Origin: Heligmosomoides polygyrus polygyrus | Lineage: Eukaryota; Nematoda; Chromadorea; Rhabditida; Heligmosomidae | Direction: 5' to 3' | Assembly (NCBI GenBank): GCA_947396885.1 | Contig: OX377202.1 | Coordinates: 36,417,478-36,481,477 of the forward strand | Length of the DNA stretch: 64,000 nucleotides | Shown: in pieces, positions 54,085-64,000 of the stretch | Position numbering within the stretch: the stretch's first letter is position 1 | Layout: each line of letters starts with the position of its first letter | Notes under the pieces: model-generated | The model's input: only the letters and a program-made list of their open reading frames with translations | What the model was told of the DNA's origin: nothing | The model's database searches: none | Translations under genes and position numbers: made by a program

Positions 54085-54740
54085 GGCATCGGGATGAGAG
54101 AGGGTCTATAGGGGGAACAACGAAGCAGGCCAGGAGGTGGCAGCAAGAAGGGTTTAGGCAATAAGTAGGGACCAGCAGGGAGTTACCAATCGGGGGGGGG
54201 GGGGAGGGGCAGTAAGGAGGATTAGCAAAGGGATCCATTACCAGTAAGGGGGATCGGATTTAGAAGATGTGACACCGATGTCTCGCAATGGGGTGTTCAC
54301 TCGCCGTCGTCGTGTCTGAGCGTATGAGGGCTACTTAATTGGGATAGAGTAGTAAGGAGGATCCCGAGGGAGGAATCTACCTGGAAGAAGGGACCTGGAG
54401 GCGGAACCAGGACGGGAAACCAACAAGAAGGGAGCCGTAAGGGAAATCATACGGAGAAGAAGGAATCTGCCATAGGCATAGCCTCTTCATGCTCTACACA
54501 GTGGCGACTGCGCACGTTTCCGAGCTTCTTGATCCAGAAAACGGGCGTCACGCAGCAAGCATCCTGATTCTGAATAAGTGTCACTGACCGTGCCGTGAGC
54601 ACGGGAGGGCCACTAAGGGGTGGTGAAGAAGGGTAGTAAGAAGGACCTCTAGGGTGGAGGAGGAGAGCGACCAGGAAGGAAAGGAACAACCTGGAGGAGG
54701 GGCCAGGACGGGAGAACTAGCAAGAAGAGACCAGTAGGGG
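54085..54740. repeat. Minisatellite, inverted orientation
   Basis: Decayed GGGGGACCAGTRAG units, the complement of the repeats at 51517-51795 and 55930-56230, mixed with unrelated spacers. Confidence 0.6.
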
Positions 54741-55084
54741 GTCAAAATGTGGAAACGAAGAAGAGGCCCAGGAGTTGAGACAAGGAAGGTAGGGACTGAA
54801 GAGGGGGAGAGAAGGCCAGTAAAGGCGGACCAGCAATCAGATCCAGTAATAAGAAACGAGAGAGGGGGAACCTGGCTTCGGAAGACATGTCAACGACAAC
54901 TTGAAGCGCTAGCTGTTGAGCATGAGAACGATTACGGAGGAACAACCTAGGGACAGAAGTATCCGCAGCACAAACCAATGACATTACTGATCGGTCAGGA
55001 AAGAATGTCAATGATGAAGGTACCGAAGTGGTAAAGGGCTTGATGACGATAAAATACACATAGGGCTAGCGATTTTTATGTTTT

Positions 55085-55560
55085 AGAAAAACTACTTTCC
55101 ATAGGTCAGTGATGCTACAAAATCGCGCGAAGCGCGTATGACCTATGGTATAGTCCCGCTGAAGTATCCGCGGAATGGGAATAATCTAGCCAGGACCCAA
55201 CGCGCGCCCAATAGCCGCAGTCCGCAACGCCCATTTTCCGCGGATCGTCGGCGGTGGTCGATGCACGGGCTGTTATACCTCTCGTCCGCGGGAGTGCAAT
55301 GCACCGCGGGAGGCTGTTGGTCTGCGTTATCAAAAACGTTATCAAAAAATAAACGTTATCCAACTCGAAAGCGACCGATTCCGTGAACTTGGAACGTTCC
55401 TGGTTCACGGAATGATAAGCGCGCTCCAATGCGGTTATCATTCAGTGTCCGCCGCCGACCTTACTGGCTGGCGACCGCCTTCCGCGGTGCACCTTCCTTC
55501 CGCGGACTATACCATAGGCCTAAGTGCGAGACACGCCGTTGGGCGTGTCGGAGCACTTGT
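55085..55560. repeat. Family C fragment split by a MITE
   Basis: AATCGCGCGAAGCGCG before 55137 and GTGCGAGACACGCCG after 55523 are the two halves of the family C segment found uninterrupted at 33950-33990 and 39012-39050. Confidence 0.7.
55140..55520. mobile_element. 381-bp MITE in family C repeat
   Basis: Ends GACCTATGGTATAGTCC and complement of GGCCTATGGTATAGTCC; flanks TAT (55137-55139) and TAA (55521-55523), a 3-bp duplication with one change. Inside are CCGCGG-rich words shared with the MITEs at 37441 and 58850, and smaller inverted repeats. Confidence 0.7.
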
Positions 55561-55929
55561 ATATAGTAGGATAGGAACACTCCGATTCCCCCTTTAGTCA
55601 TTCTCTCTACCTACCCCCCCCCCCTCCACACACTCCTCCAGTACCCCCTTTCCCATGTGCCGGCAGAGAACGGTAATGAGAATCAAGTATGCGCACACTC
55701 GTTGTTGCATGAAGCCTTTAAAAGGTCACCTGAAAATCTCAGTCTCATCTGTAGCACGTCTTCTGGATCCGGATGCACGTTTTGTAACGGCTGTGACACA
55801 TTTGCTGAGTCCCGAGCATGTGTCGCCACGTTTATGACAAGTCTTCTGCACCCCCACACACGTGACACGACGTATGTAGCACGTCTTCTGACGGCATGTT
55901 GGAAGAAAATGAGAGAAAATACTGGTTCC
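55561..55929. other. No gene seen
   Basis: Frames at 55655-55950 on both strands are unsupported; a run of C at about 55613-55624. The ACGTCTTCTG word occurs at 55759 and 55883. Confidence 0.35.
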
Positions 55930-56230
55930 CTTGTTAGTCCCTTTCACTGATCCCCTTCACTAGTCCCCCCTATTGGTCCCCATTTAACTGGTCCTTCACT
56001 GGTACCCCATTTATTGGTCTCCTTTCACTGGACCCCCCCCCCCCCCTTCATCGGTCCCCATTACTGGTCCCACCTTCACTTGTCTCTCCACTACTTTACT
56101 AGTCCTTCTTCACTGCCACCCCCCCCCCTTTGTTTGTAAACCCTTTTACATGTTCAACCTTCACTGATCCTTCGTTGCTTCGCCGGTCATTACCGGTTCC
56201 CCTTCACTGCCCCCCCCCCCCCCCCCTTAG
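55930..56230. repeat. Degenerate (TTCACTGGTCCCC)n minisatellite
   Basis: Same unit and orientation as 51517-51795, with long C runs at about 56034-56046 and 56210-56225. Confidence 0.7.
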
Positions 56231-56980
56231 CAGGCCCTTATTACTGCTATCATTGGATAATATGGGTTTCATCAGTTTATCCTCACCGCTAAAGCTGATG
56301 AATAAGTGGAAGGATTGCCTCTCGGAAAAAATATAAGTTGGTCCCTATCAGTCACTACCTAGCCATAGAGTTGGAGGATGGTTCATTTCATTAATATGGA
56401 AAATGAAAGGTTCCCAGCTGAACGCGTTCCTGCAGGTGAGAAACGTTCGCTTGGCTCTGGCAACCTTCTTAGCTAACGATGAAGACTAGATGCAGCTGAA
56501 AAGGGCATAGTAGTATAATGATGGTAACCTAAAGCGATGAAGTAGTAAGGCGTGGAATACGCATTTTGGCCGCTGACGCGGAGGAGAGCACAGAACATAT
56601 TCAGTCCCCCCCCTCGGCGGAACTCCCCTTCCTCCGGAATCCACCTCCCTCCCTCCTCGCCCTCACTCCTTCCACCCCCCTCCCCGGCGCGCAAATATTA
56701 TACATAAATAAAGGAAACTTTAAAAAAACCCATAAGAACTCACCTCCGCCGCTCGTCGCGCGGTCCAGCCGGTCGAATGGTCCGCTTGGAATCATTTTCC
56801 GTCTCGTCGTCTGGCGCACTCCACGCCTCCCTACTTTCTCCTCTGCAATATACTACCTTCGCTGCAGGACCTAGGTCCAATAGTAGGAGAACGCCCTTTA
56901 AATTACCGTCCGAAACTGCCGTAAAGCGAGCTAGGTGAGTCTTTTTTCCCTTTCCCTACCGTTTTGCATGAATCCTTTCA
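56231..56980. other. No confident gene
   Basis: A Pro-rich plus-strand frame at 56566-56874 and its minus-strand shadows are driven by CCTCCC runs. No domain recognised. Confidence 0.3.
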
Positions 56981-56981
56981 T

Positions 56982-57033
56982 TTCAACGAATCACCTAGGA
57001 TGTGCTGAGTCCCATCCTAGGTGATTCGTTGAA
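56982..57033. repeat. Perfect 21-bp hairpin
   Basis: Arms 56982-57002 and 57013-57033 are exact complements around the loop TGCTGAGTCC. Confidence 0.85.
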
Positions 57034-57160
57034 TTTATCCAACCCCTTCATAATCACATTGCGCCCACATTTTTCGGAGCGTGATCTATCCATCTTGGGA
57101 GGAAGCCTTGCGCTTTGTGCGTCTTGTACGCCTGCGATGCGATGGCGTCGTCATCAAGCA

Positions 57161-57235
57161 GCTCGTGTTACAGTGGTTAGAGACGCTGGTTCAAACGATA
57201 GAGTTCGGGTGTTCAGTTCCTATGGAGCGCGGCGT
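57161..57235 (+). other. tRNA-like sequence, degenerate
   Basis: TTACAGTGGTTAGAGACG resembles a tRNA D-arm/A box and GTGTTCAGTTCC a B box at the right spacing, but the anticodon and T stems do not pair well. Pseudo-tRNA or SINE head. Confidence 0.35.
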
Positions 57236-57299
57236 TTTTGAATTTCAAGCGACTGAATGAGATCTAAGGGGTTTTAACGTCCACACCGCAAAACCCAGC

Positions 57300-57395
57300 T
57301 TCGGGCTCCTCCCCTGGGCGACGAAAGCAGTTTCCACACAAGCAGCTTGGATGGCACCCACCCTGAAGTCCCTTCCCTACCCTGGCACCCGACTC
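57300..57395. repeat. Diverged unit of the 113-bp repeat
   Basis: GGCGACGAAAGCAGTTTCC, GCTTGGATGGCACCCACCCT and GAAGTCCCTTCCCTA match one unit of 5150-5470. The stretch from here to 57744 holds nothing else I can support. Confidence 0.5.
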
Positions 57396-57744
57396 CGCGA
57401 TCTATCCAAAATGAAGCGATATTATCATCGCCAGGCGATGATGATATCGCCTCATTTCAACCACCGATAAAGTCATCGCGTGGCGATGCAATTCTTTCTC
57501 CACCCATATCCAGCATCATACATCTATCCAAGCGTGAACCTGATCTATTACTTCTATAAAGTAATTTTTCAATTCACGAGTCTTCTGAGGAGACCGAAGG
57601 AACACGGAAAATCGGCGATAACTTTCATTTCTGAAAGGTTTTTTCAAGGTTTTCTACTATCTCGGTTTAGAAGTTATCTAATTGGTACTAAGACTGTTCG
57701 ACGCAAATAGGGGTCCGGGGATCACAATCATGGTTGGGCGGAAT

Positions 57745-58119
57745 TTCTGTTTTCTGTTTTCTGATTTTCTGACCATCTAACCGCCCGGATTTAAATCCCC
57801 TCGACCTTGCCATATGGGATTAGAGAGACCTAGAGCACAAGCTGAGAAAGAGGACCGTCACCAATTTGAATCAGCTTCGCCGCGAACTTAATCAAGCCTG
57901 GGCAGAAATGACGCCAGCTCCTGCGGCGCACAGTGGAATCAGTGAAGCCAAGACTAGAAGCCTGCGTGAAAGCCAAGGGAGGTCACTTCGCAGCATTCTT
58001 GTGAAATCCAATCTACATGCTGTTGGTTATATTGAGGAATAATAAATTTTAAAAAAATCTCGCGTATTATTGAAAATATGACGTTTTTCGCGACAACAGT
58101 ACTTATCGGCCACCCTGTA
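57745..58119 (+). pseudogene. Tc1/mariner-superfamily transposase C-terminus
   Basis: WPSNRPDLNPLDLAIWD at about 57770-57825 is the PDLNP(I/L)D box with the last catalytic Asp/Glu region of Tc1-like or maT-like transposases. KRTVTNLNQLRRELNQAW and further C-terminal residues follow, with frame breaks, to about 58040. The end GGCCACCCTGTA (58109-58119) looks like the matching terminal repeat (ACAGGGTGGCC inward). The N-terminal two thirds are missing. Confidence 0.7.
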
Positions 58120-58846
58120 CTCCCGTGCGACGACCGTCGCAGCCCGTCGCTCGTTGCAGTGCAGTGCATTATCAGGAAAGATGGTCGCGGAGAGATGTGG
58201 GGGGGGAGGGGGCTTGTCGTGCCCTTTTCTGTGCACTTCCCTTCACATATTTGACACTTCCTCCGTTCGTGACAGTTCCCCACTGATCTAATAACACGTC
58301 TGGTGATGTTTTCCTGGCAATGCGATGTCTTTGTTGTTCTCCTTGTAAGGTTTTCTTCGTGGCTAGGCTCATTTCGGGCTTTTTTCTCATGTGAACTTCC
58401 TCGCCGGCAGGAAACCCACATTTCTGTGCCGGAAAAGCACAGGGAGGTTCCGATGACATGTTCCGCACAGAAATGTGCCAATTGAACGGCTACTTTTTGG
58501 AGGAGATATTGTTCTAGGACGTTTTTCCCACTTGTGTATCCATTCCTTTATTTTTTTATGTGAACTTCCTCGTATCGTGTCGAGCACAGAAACGTCGGTT
58601 TTCGTGCATGCGAGTGGAATGGGAATCGAAAGAAATGCATGATTGAGCAAAGGCATGGCGGAAATGTCCTTGCAAAACATGACATCGACAAAATATCCTT
58701 GAAAACAACAATGCTACAACGGTATACGGATGAGAAGGCAATAAAACGGGAAAAACGCAAAATTCCAAGAAAGTGCGCTGAATCAGCTGATTTGCTAAAA
58801 TTTTGCAAAAGTCTCCGTCTGCAGAACTGCGTGAACTATGTCAGCC
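58120..58846. other. No gene; loose direct repeat
   Basis: TGTGAACTTCCTCG with CACAGAAA and GTGCCGG/TGTCG words occurs near 58390-58440 and 58559-58600, a decayed tandem pair of about 170 bp. Frames are short or shadows. Confidence 0.35.
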
Positions 58847-58849
58847 TTA

Positions 58850-59000
58850 GGCCCCTGTTATACTCCCGCGGGAGCTTCCGCGGATGGGCGGATATCGCGT
58901 CGGGACCCCGCACCGGGCCACTCGTCGTGGCCCGCCTCCGCCGTGCACCATTCCTCCGCGGACGTTTCGCGGATGCTCCCGCGGGAGTATAACAGAGGCC
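58850..59000. mobile_element. 151-bp MITE, TTA duplication
   Basis: Sister copy of 37441-37600 in the opposite orientation; TTA on both sides (58847-58849, 59001-59003). Ends GGCCCCTGTTATACTCCCGC and complement of GGCCTCTGTTATACTCCCGC. Confidence 0.8.
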
Positions 59001-59139
59001 TTAGCGACGATGACGGCTGGCTACGAGCGTCGCGAGCCATCCCGTCGCTGTGCAATCCCGCTTTGCTGCAGCGACGGGAGTATGCCATACGCTTCATCGT
59101 TTGTCAGTGGCGATCCGCGGACTGCGGGAGTGGCGGGGG

Positions 59140-61150
59140 CAGGGTCAAGCTTGAGGTTTGAGAAAAAATCGGCTCTGGCAAAGGATTGTCTATAACTTCA
59201 GGCTTCTGGATTATGTTTGCACTATTAATAAGTTATTTTTCCGGGTGTGGCTACGATAATGTGCAGACCCAAGCACTTTTTCGTGTGTGCAGACCCCAGC
59301 ACGTTTTCTTAAGTTGGAAAAATGGAACATGATAATGAATTTTCAATGCTGATTATTGTAGAGTGAAAATAAAGGTTTTCTGTCCGCATTCTTAGAGTCA
59401 ATGAGAGGTTTTCAATTTTTTCAGATTTCCCAGGACGTCATTGACACGACTGTTTCCAAACTGAAGGAGCGATATCTACTTCCAAAATTCCACTCTATAA
59501 AATTTCAATAGTTAATTACTGATGACGACCTAAGTGCTTTCTCTACAAGATTTTTGAAGTGCTCTTCGAATCGAACAATGAATCGAAACAAAGGATGGAC
59601 TTGCTACGAAAGTAATTTTCTCTCTTATGTAGGGAGCAGCATCATAAAGTGAAATCGCACTCTATAAAATTTTAAGCCCGTTTGTCACATACTGATAAAA
59701 CTATTTTTTTCTGAAGCTATCTTCTATATGATCAGGCGTCCCGATTTTGCATCATTTGCCGAAAAATACCGACTGCTCCCATATTCACATGAAAGCTTGT
59801 TTCTTTAGAACCTGCTTTTTAAAGCATACAGTGCACATCTATTAACGCTTTGTGCATTTTTCTCCGAGTTATGGCAGTTTGCGTGCGGCCTTGCGCTCTC
59901 TGATATCATCGATGGCAAATGAGTTATGGACTTCTCGCAAAGAAATTTTTCTACTTTCTGAAGAAAAGAACACCAGAGAGTGATATTATACCGTACAAAA
60001 TTTTAGGTTATGATTTAATGTACAGTAAAAAACCATGTTTCTTTGCAGCGATCTTCGATATGATTGATGAGCGAATTGTGTTCAAAACTTTCCTTTTTCC
60101 TGAAAAAATAAATGTTTTCAACCTAAACAGACCACCTACGCAGTTTAAATTTTGTCACCAGAAGTCTCCATTTCTGATCGTTGTGCAGTACTCGGTAAGT
60201 ATTTTTGAATTTTGAAAATTTCGCTAGCTTTTCAGAAACTAGAACAGTAGAAAAGCGCTTTATCTTCATGTAAGAACCATTTTTCTTATCGAAAAATAGA
60301 GGAAATACGCTTCCTTACAGCTACAAACACGCATTATAATAAAGGGGCCTTCATGCGCGGGGGTTTGACTTCTGGTCGATTTTTGCCGCTAATCGACAAG
60401 AAATCGAGCCCCCGCCCCGTATGAAGACCCCTTTTTGGAAAATGATTCTTATACGGCAAAAAGCGCTTTTCTTATATTTTTCGATGAGTGAGCAGGATTT
60501 TTAAATTTTTAAAAATTACCTGAGCATTAAACATTTTTGTGAAATCACTCCGATGACAATTGTGAGGGGTCGATCCGAGATTCAGATCACTACTTCACAA
60601 AATTGATCACAACTCAGCTAATTTTTCGAAATTAAAAAAATTTAAAGTCCTAATCAAAAAATAGAGGAAAGATGGTTTCTTACTATGTAGAACCCAATTC
60701 CAAAAAGGGGGTTCGATTTTCGGCACGTATTTTCGCGAAATGGACCAGATATCGAACTCCGCTCGCCGCGCATGACGACTTCACTTTTGGAAGTCGATTT
60801 TGTATAGCGAGAAAGCGCTTTTCTCGAGTTTTAAAAAAAACTAGCGGAATTTTGAAATTTCGAAAAGCCTATCAAGTTATAGCAATTTGTGAAGGTATTT
60901 CAGTTTTGTTGCTCAAAAGTTGAGCCGACCTCCGCGTATAATGTCCATTCTTTTAGAAGATGATTCTTACAAGGACAGACAGAAAACCGCTTTTTCCTAG
61001 TTTTTGAAAAGTTAGTGGAATTTTCAAAATTCGAGAAACTTACACTTATGGACCTTTTTGTGAACGTTTAATTTTATGGCTCCGACGACGTTGGTGCAAA
61101 GTCGACCAATGGTCGATTCAACCAATTCGATCCAGAAAATCATGATTTCT
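59140..61150. repeat. Long dispersed repeat, copy 2
   Basis: Second copy of 51945-53570 (shared words listed there). A frame near 59420-59570 reads SQDVIDTTVSKLKERYLLPK and ITDDDLSAFSTRFLK with one stop. From about 60000 on, it consists of recurring cassettes of CTCGGTAAGT, CGCTAGCTTTTCAGAAACTA, a GC-rich hairpin and AAAAAGCGCTTT. Confidence 0.65.
60345..60436. repeat. GC-rich hairpin cassette
   Basis: GGGGCCTTCATGCGCGGGGG and CCCCCGCCCCGTATGAAGAC about 50 bases later pair as an imperfect stem; same type as 53060-53155. Confidence 0.6.
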
Positions 61151-61770
61151 TCACTGTGCATTGATCAAGACTGGGATGTTTTTGGAAAAATTGTATCCGT
61201 GTGGGTGGTCTGCTTCGGTTTAAAAAAAACAATTAATGAAAAATAAGAATTTTATACACGATCAATCCTAGTCATGTCGTCATCGCTATGGAAAAGCTTG
61301 TTTTTTGCTGTATGATACACAGGGCTCGGATTTTTTAGGCTTCAATTTCATTTTTTATTGTGTTTCCTTAGGATGGGAGGACATTATTTCCATGGGACTT
61401 ACATCGTCCATCATTCGTTTGCCGCTTCGAAGAGCACTTCAAAAACATTTTGTAGGGAAAGTACTTAAGACTTCGTCAGAAAGTAACCCTTGAAATTTTA
61501 GATAATATAATTTCAGAGCATAATTTCAGATGCAGACGTTGCCCCTTCAGGTAGAAAAATGTGTCGTGTTCATGACGTCCTGAAAAAACTGCACAAATGA
61601 AACACTGATGATTGGAAGACTGCTACCAAAAAATCTTTATTTCGAAGTGTCGAAAAATAGCATTCAAAACTTTAAATAATTTTATTGTGTTCTTAAAGCA
61701 TGTATTGTTCAGTGACCAGTTTTCTGTCTTCTGTACAGTGTCGAAGCCGCACCTGAAAAGATGTGTAATC
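61151..61770. other. Possible terminal exon, otherwise empty
   Basis: A good acceptor TTTCCTTAG (ending 61371) precedes a 40-codon frame, WEDIISMGLTSSIIRLPLRR onward, ending at 61493. No family or second exon. Unsupported beyond the splice-site look. Confidence 0.25.
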
Positions 61771-61774
61771 GGGG

Positions 61775-62030
61775 GCGATGGCCGCTCAGGGAGACACCTA
61801 ATGTACGGGGGACGGTCAGGAGGTAGACCCGCTCCCTGCTAGGGGGCGTGCGATCTTACTCTCATCCCCCAATCCTCTAGGCTTCACCGTGAGTCTAATG
61901 GATGTCTTATGAAACCTTTGAGATGGAAAACAAAATTTCCCGGTCCGCAGAAGAGCGCATGTACCTCGTGACGCCACGCCCCCAAGTGTCTTGGTTCAAC
62001 AGTTGCGTCTGATGGCAGCCTAAGGCTTGA
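61775..62030. repeat. Dispersed GC-rich repeat, copy 2
   Basis: Partner of 11990-12300: CCCCCAATCCTCTAGGCTTC and GAGTCTAATGGATGTCTTAT at 61866-61912. Confidence 0.4.
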
Positions 62031-62805
62031 GGTGAATGCAGCCTTGTCCTTTTCGTGGGTGTTCTGCAGCAAAAGGATGCCTGGCCACCTCAAATTAAAG
62101 GCTTACAGAATCTAGTTTGTTTAGAACTATCTCTTAATCAAAGAAATTGAAGGCCGCCTCAACATATTAGGGACAAAAGTGTTACGGTGGAAACTCAAAA
62201 CATTTGGAGCGCGTTCGCAGCGATACCATATGTCAGAGATTCCGTATACATTCCGATCAAGCGTTTGATCAGGAAAAAAATGCGTCAATACGCGAGAAGA
62301 GCAGACCCCCACATTTAGAGGGAGGACGGACCCAGACTGAAATGATGGTAGTGTAATTGCAGCTTACTTGAAACGGCGAAGAAAAGATGTGCTTTCTACA
62401 ATTGTTTTTGATGCACCGTTGAGAGTGTGTAATTCCACGAAAGCGTAGTTTTCACTATGAATCAAATGAAAACCGCTACATCCTGGATAAATACTTATCG
62501 CATCCTCTTCTTTCTCTGATAACTGCAGTCTTCCTACTCTTTAAAATAAATATCCTTTCACATCATTATTAATCCAAAAACCTGAATTTTATTTTCATTC
62601 AAAAAATTTCAAATGTCGTATTCACTTATTTGAACAGGTGAGTTAGTAAATTCCAAAGATAGGCATATCAACTCTCCTTAAACGAAAAATTTACTAACCT
62701 TTTTGGAGAGTTTTTAGTTTAGCGACAAGCTTGCTCACAAGAGTGTCTAATTTGGCATAAAAATTACACATACACATTTGTATATACATATGTATGTCGC
62801 TTCAG

Positions 62806-63083
62806 GAAAAGGACGATCTACTGCAACCACTACGAGACCAGCATCAACAACAGCGGGAGGGACAACAGCAGGAGCCACTACCACACAAACGGTAGCGTCA
62901 ACGACAAGAGGAACGACTACTGGAACCACTACCACCCAGGCGACTGCAACAACAACAAGAGGAACTACTACAGCAACAACCTCTGCAACAGCAACAACGG
63001 GGGGAGGAACATCAATTGTAAGCACTACCGCGGCGGGTACCACAATCAAAGGAAACACCACAACGACCACCTCTTCAAGTATG
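62806..63083 (+). CDS. Thr-rich mucin-like exon
   Basis: Bounded by a GTCGCTTCAG acceptor and an ATG/GTAAGC donor, it codes about 92 residues dominated by Thr, Ala, Gly and Ser: repeats of the type TTTRPASTTAGGTTAGATTT and TTRGTTTGTTTTQATATT. Such tracts are the O-glycosylated stalks of secreted or surface mucins, which parasitic nematodes use widely. The frame stays open to 63155 without the splice. Neither signal peptide nor neighbouring exons are identified, although a donor-like CAG/GTGAGT sits at 62637. Confidence 0.5.
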
Positions 63084-63089
63084 GTAAGC

Positions 63090-63580
63090 GGAGCGAGATC
63101 AGGACCGACAAACAGCGAAATTTCCGCTGTGAGGAGTTTTATACAAAAAAGGTGACACGATTTCTTACAAGGTTTTGTATACTCTTCCATATCTCGAAGT
63201 TTTATTGAACTAGTAAAAACCTATTAGAAGGAGGTTGTTACTCAGCACCAAGAATTTTTATCCTAGTTTTAAGCTGTAGACGACTAATTATTGCCAAGAT
63301 ATATCGAACATTTCCTCATAAAAAGGAAAGTTTTATCTCAAAGAAAGCTGGCGAAACACTAAAATTCTTCTTAAGTCAACGTTGCTTACCCTGATCCAAT
63401 CGGTTACGAAAAAGAGTTGAACCGTTACTACTTACGCTATACGGTTTTACTATAACTGGGAAAGGATTCTCAGGAATTTTAACCAACGATAAATCGCGAA
63501 CACTCTTATTAGCCCTGATGGGGAATAAATGCAGTACTAGGATTAAATCACGAAACGCTTCATTTCAGAGAAGACGGCGT
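63090..63580. other. No gene seen
   Basis: AT-rich sequence between the mucin-like exon and the 3' end of the minus-strand gene. Confidence 0.4.
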
Positions 63581-63582
63581 TT

Positions 63583-63588
63583 TTTATT
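63583..63588 (-). promoter_or_regulatory. Poly(A) signal AATAAA
   Basis: About 200 bases past the stop codon of the minus-strand terminal exon at 63787, a plausible distance for a nematode 3' UTR. Confidence 0.5.
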
Positions 63589-63786
63589 ATTCCTCTCTTT
63601 AACTTATTTACAACGGATCGACTCCAAACATTAAAATATTTACAATGTCAGAGTAAAACACCAACGAATTTTAGCAAATTCTTCAAAAAATGATTTTGAA
63701 GCCGTTAATAAGCTACATTTAACAATCCGGATAGGTACTGTACCACTTGCAGTAATTGCTCTTCCACAAATTCAGAAGCATTTCTT

Positions 63787-63889
63787 TCAATTTTTTAGCT
63801 TTTGGTGTTCTTTGTATTGCATCCTTAGTTTTGGCAAAGCGTAGCCTCGAGATGACACTTCTTGCATGTAGTTGCTCAGCTTCGCGTCC
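63787..63889 (-). CDS. Terminal exon of a host gene
   Basis: Acceptor GATTTTTTAG precedes a 103-bp coding part that joins in frame to the exon entering from 64000: the junction reads VPDVFTDAKLSNYMQEVSSR, followed by GYALPKLRMQYKEHQKLKN and a stop at 63787-63789. The other open phase (to 63719) needs a stop just upstream and is less likely. The product ends in a basic amphipathic helix. No family recognised. Confidence 0.6.
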
Positions 63890-63973
63890 CTAAAAAATCA
63901 CCTTTATGTCATAGTTTAGAACTGGTCGAAAAGTTAACGGGAATTAATGTGTTGAATTAACGGACTTACTTAC

Positions 63974-64000
63974 GTGAAAACATCTGGGACCAGATTAACG
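63974..64000 (-). CDS. Penultimate exon of the same gene, partial
   Basis: Ends in a perfect donor (TTTTCAC/GTAAGTAAG) and reads VNLVPDVFT across the splice. The intron 63890-63973 is 84 bp. The gene continues past the window. Confidence 0.6.

Noticed and set aside
57161..57235. Functional tRNA gene
   Set aside because: A and B boxes are only approximate and the stems do not close.

Overview
The window looks like repeat-choked DNA of a parasitic nematode, most likely a strongylid (hookworm-like) worm. The evidence is: an exact 22-nt spliced leader SL1 sequence on the minus strand; very short introns with TTTTCAG acceptors and GTAAG/GTGAG donors; and dense RTE, CR1-like, BEL/Pao, Penelope-like and mariner remnants of kinds common in such genomes. 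There is one 200-base run of N (about 26120-26319). No bacterial-style operons, rRNA or CRISPR arrays are present. The species call is inference from these signs.

Layout. 1-12 kb: a 5'-truncated LINE with an 11-bp target duplication (1250-2671), an (ATCT)n array, an RTE endonuclease piece, a mariner remnant split by a 408-bp terminal-inverted-repeat element, an RTE reverse transcriptase split by a small hairpin element, then a CR1-like ORF1/ORF2 start joined to an RTE 3' end. 12-21 kb: a mariner remnant, minisatellites, two tRNA-derived SINE copies, and a minus-strand spliced locus (about 19250-20480, possibly reaching 21093) holding a JNK-family kinase C-terminal exon, with the SL1 sequence upstream of it. 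21-26 kb: a gag-like zinc knuckle remnant, a Penelope-like reverse transcriptase and a BEL/Pao pol remnant with an envelope-like part running into the assembly gap. 26-39 kb: no confident gene; several dispersed repeat families, SINEs, small MITEs and strong hairpins. 39-51 kb: a decayed CR1-like element (39.8-43.1 kb), two exons of a host gene (44591-44875), and a second CR1-like element (about 45.4-51.5 kb) carrying a solo-LTR-like insertion that itself carries a near-intact mariner, plus an independent RTE insertion with a 17-bp target duplication. 51-61 kb: degenerate minisatellites, a duplicated 1.5-2 kb repeat with GC-rich hairpins, a 180-bp fold-back and several MITEs. 61-64 kb: a Thr-rich mucin-like exon and the 3' end of a minus-strand host gene leaving the window.

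The strongest recurring signal is a group of seven small elements (52 to 817 bp) whose ends read GGCC(Y)NTGTnATAC or close variants. Six are flanked by clean 3-bp T-N-A duplications (mostly TAA/TTA); in the seventh (55140-55520) the flanks are TAT and TAA. Three have an inferable empty site. This fits PIF/Harbinger-derived MITEs. Two other patterns stand out: three unrelated mariners carry a stop codon at the same Trp codon of the DEKW motif, and a SINE insertion has duplicated a 5' splice site.
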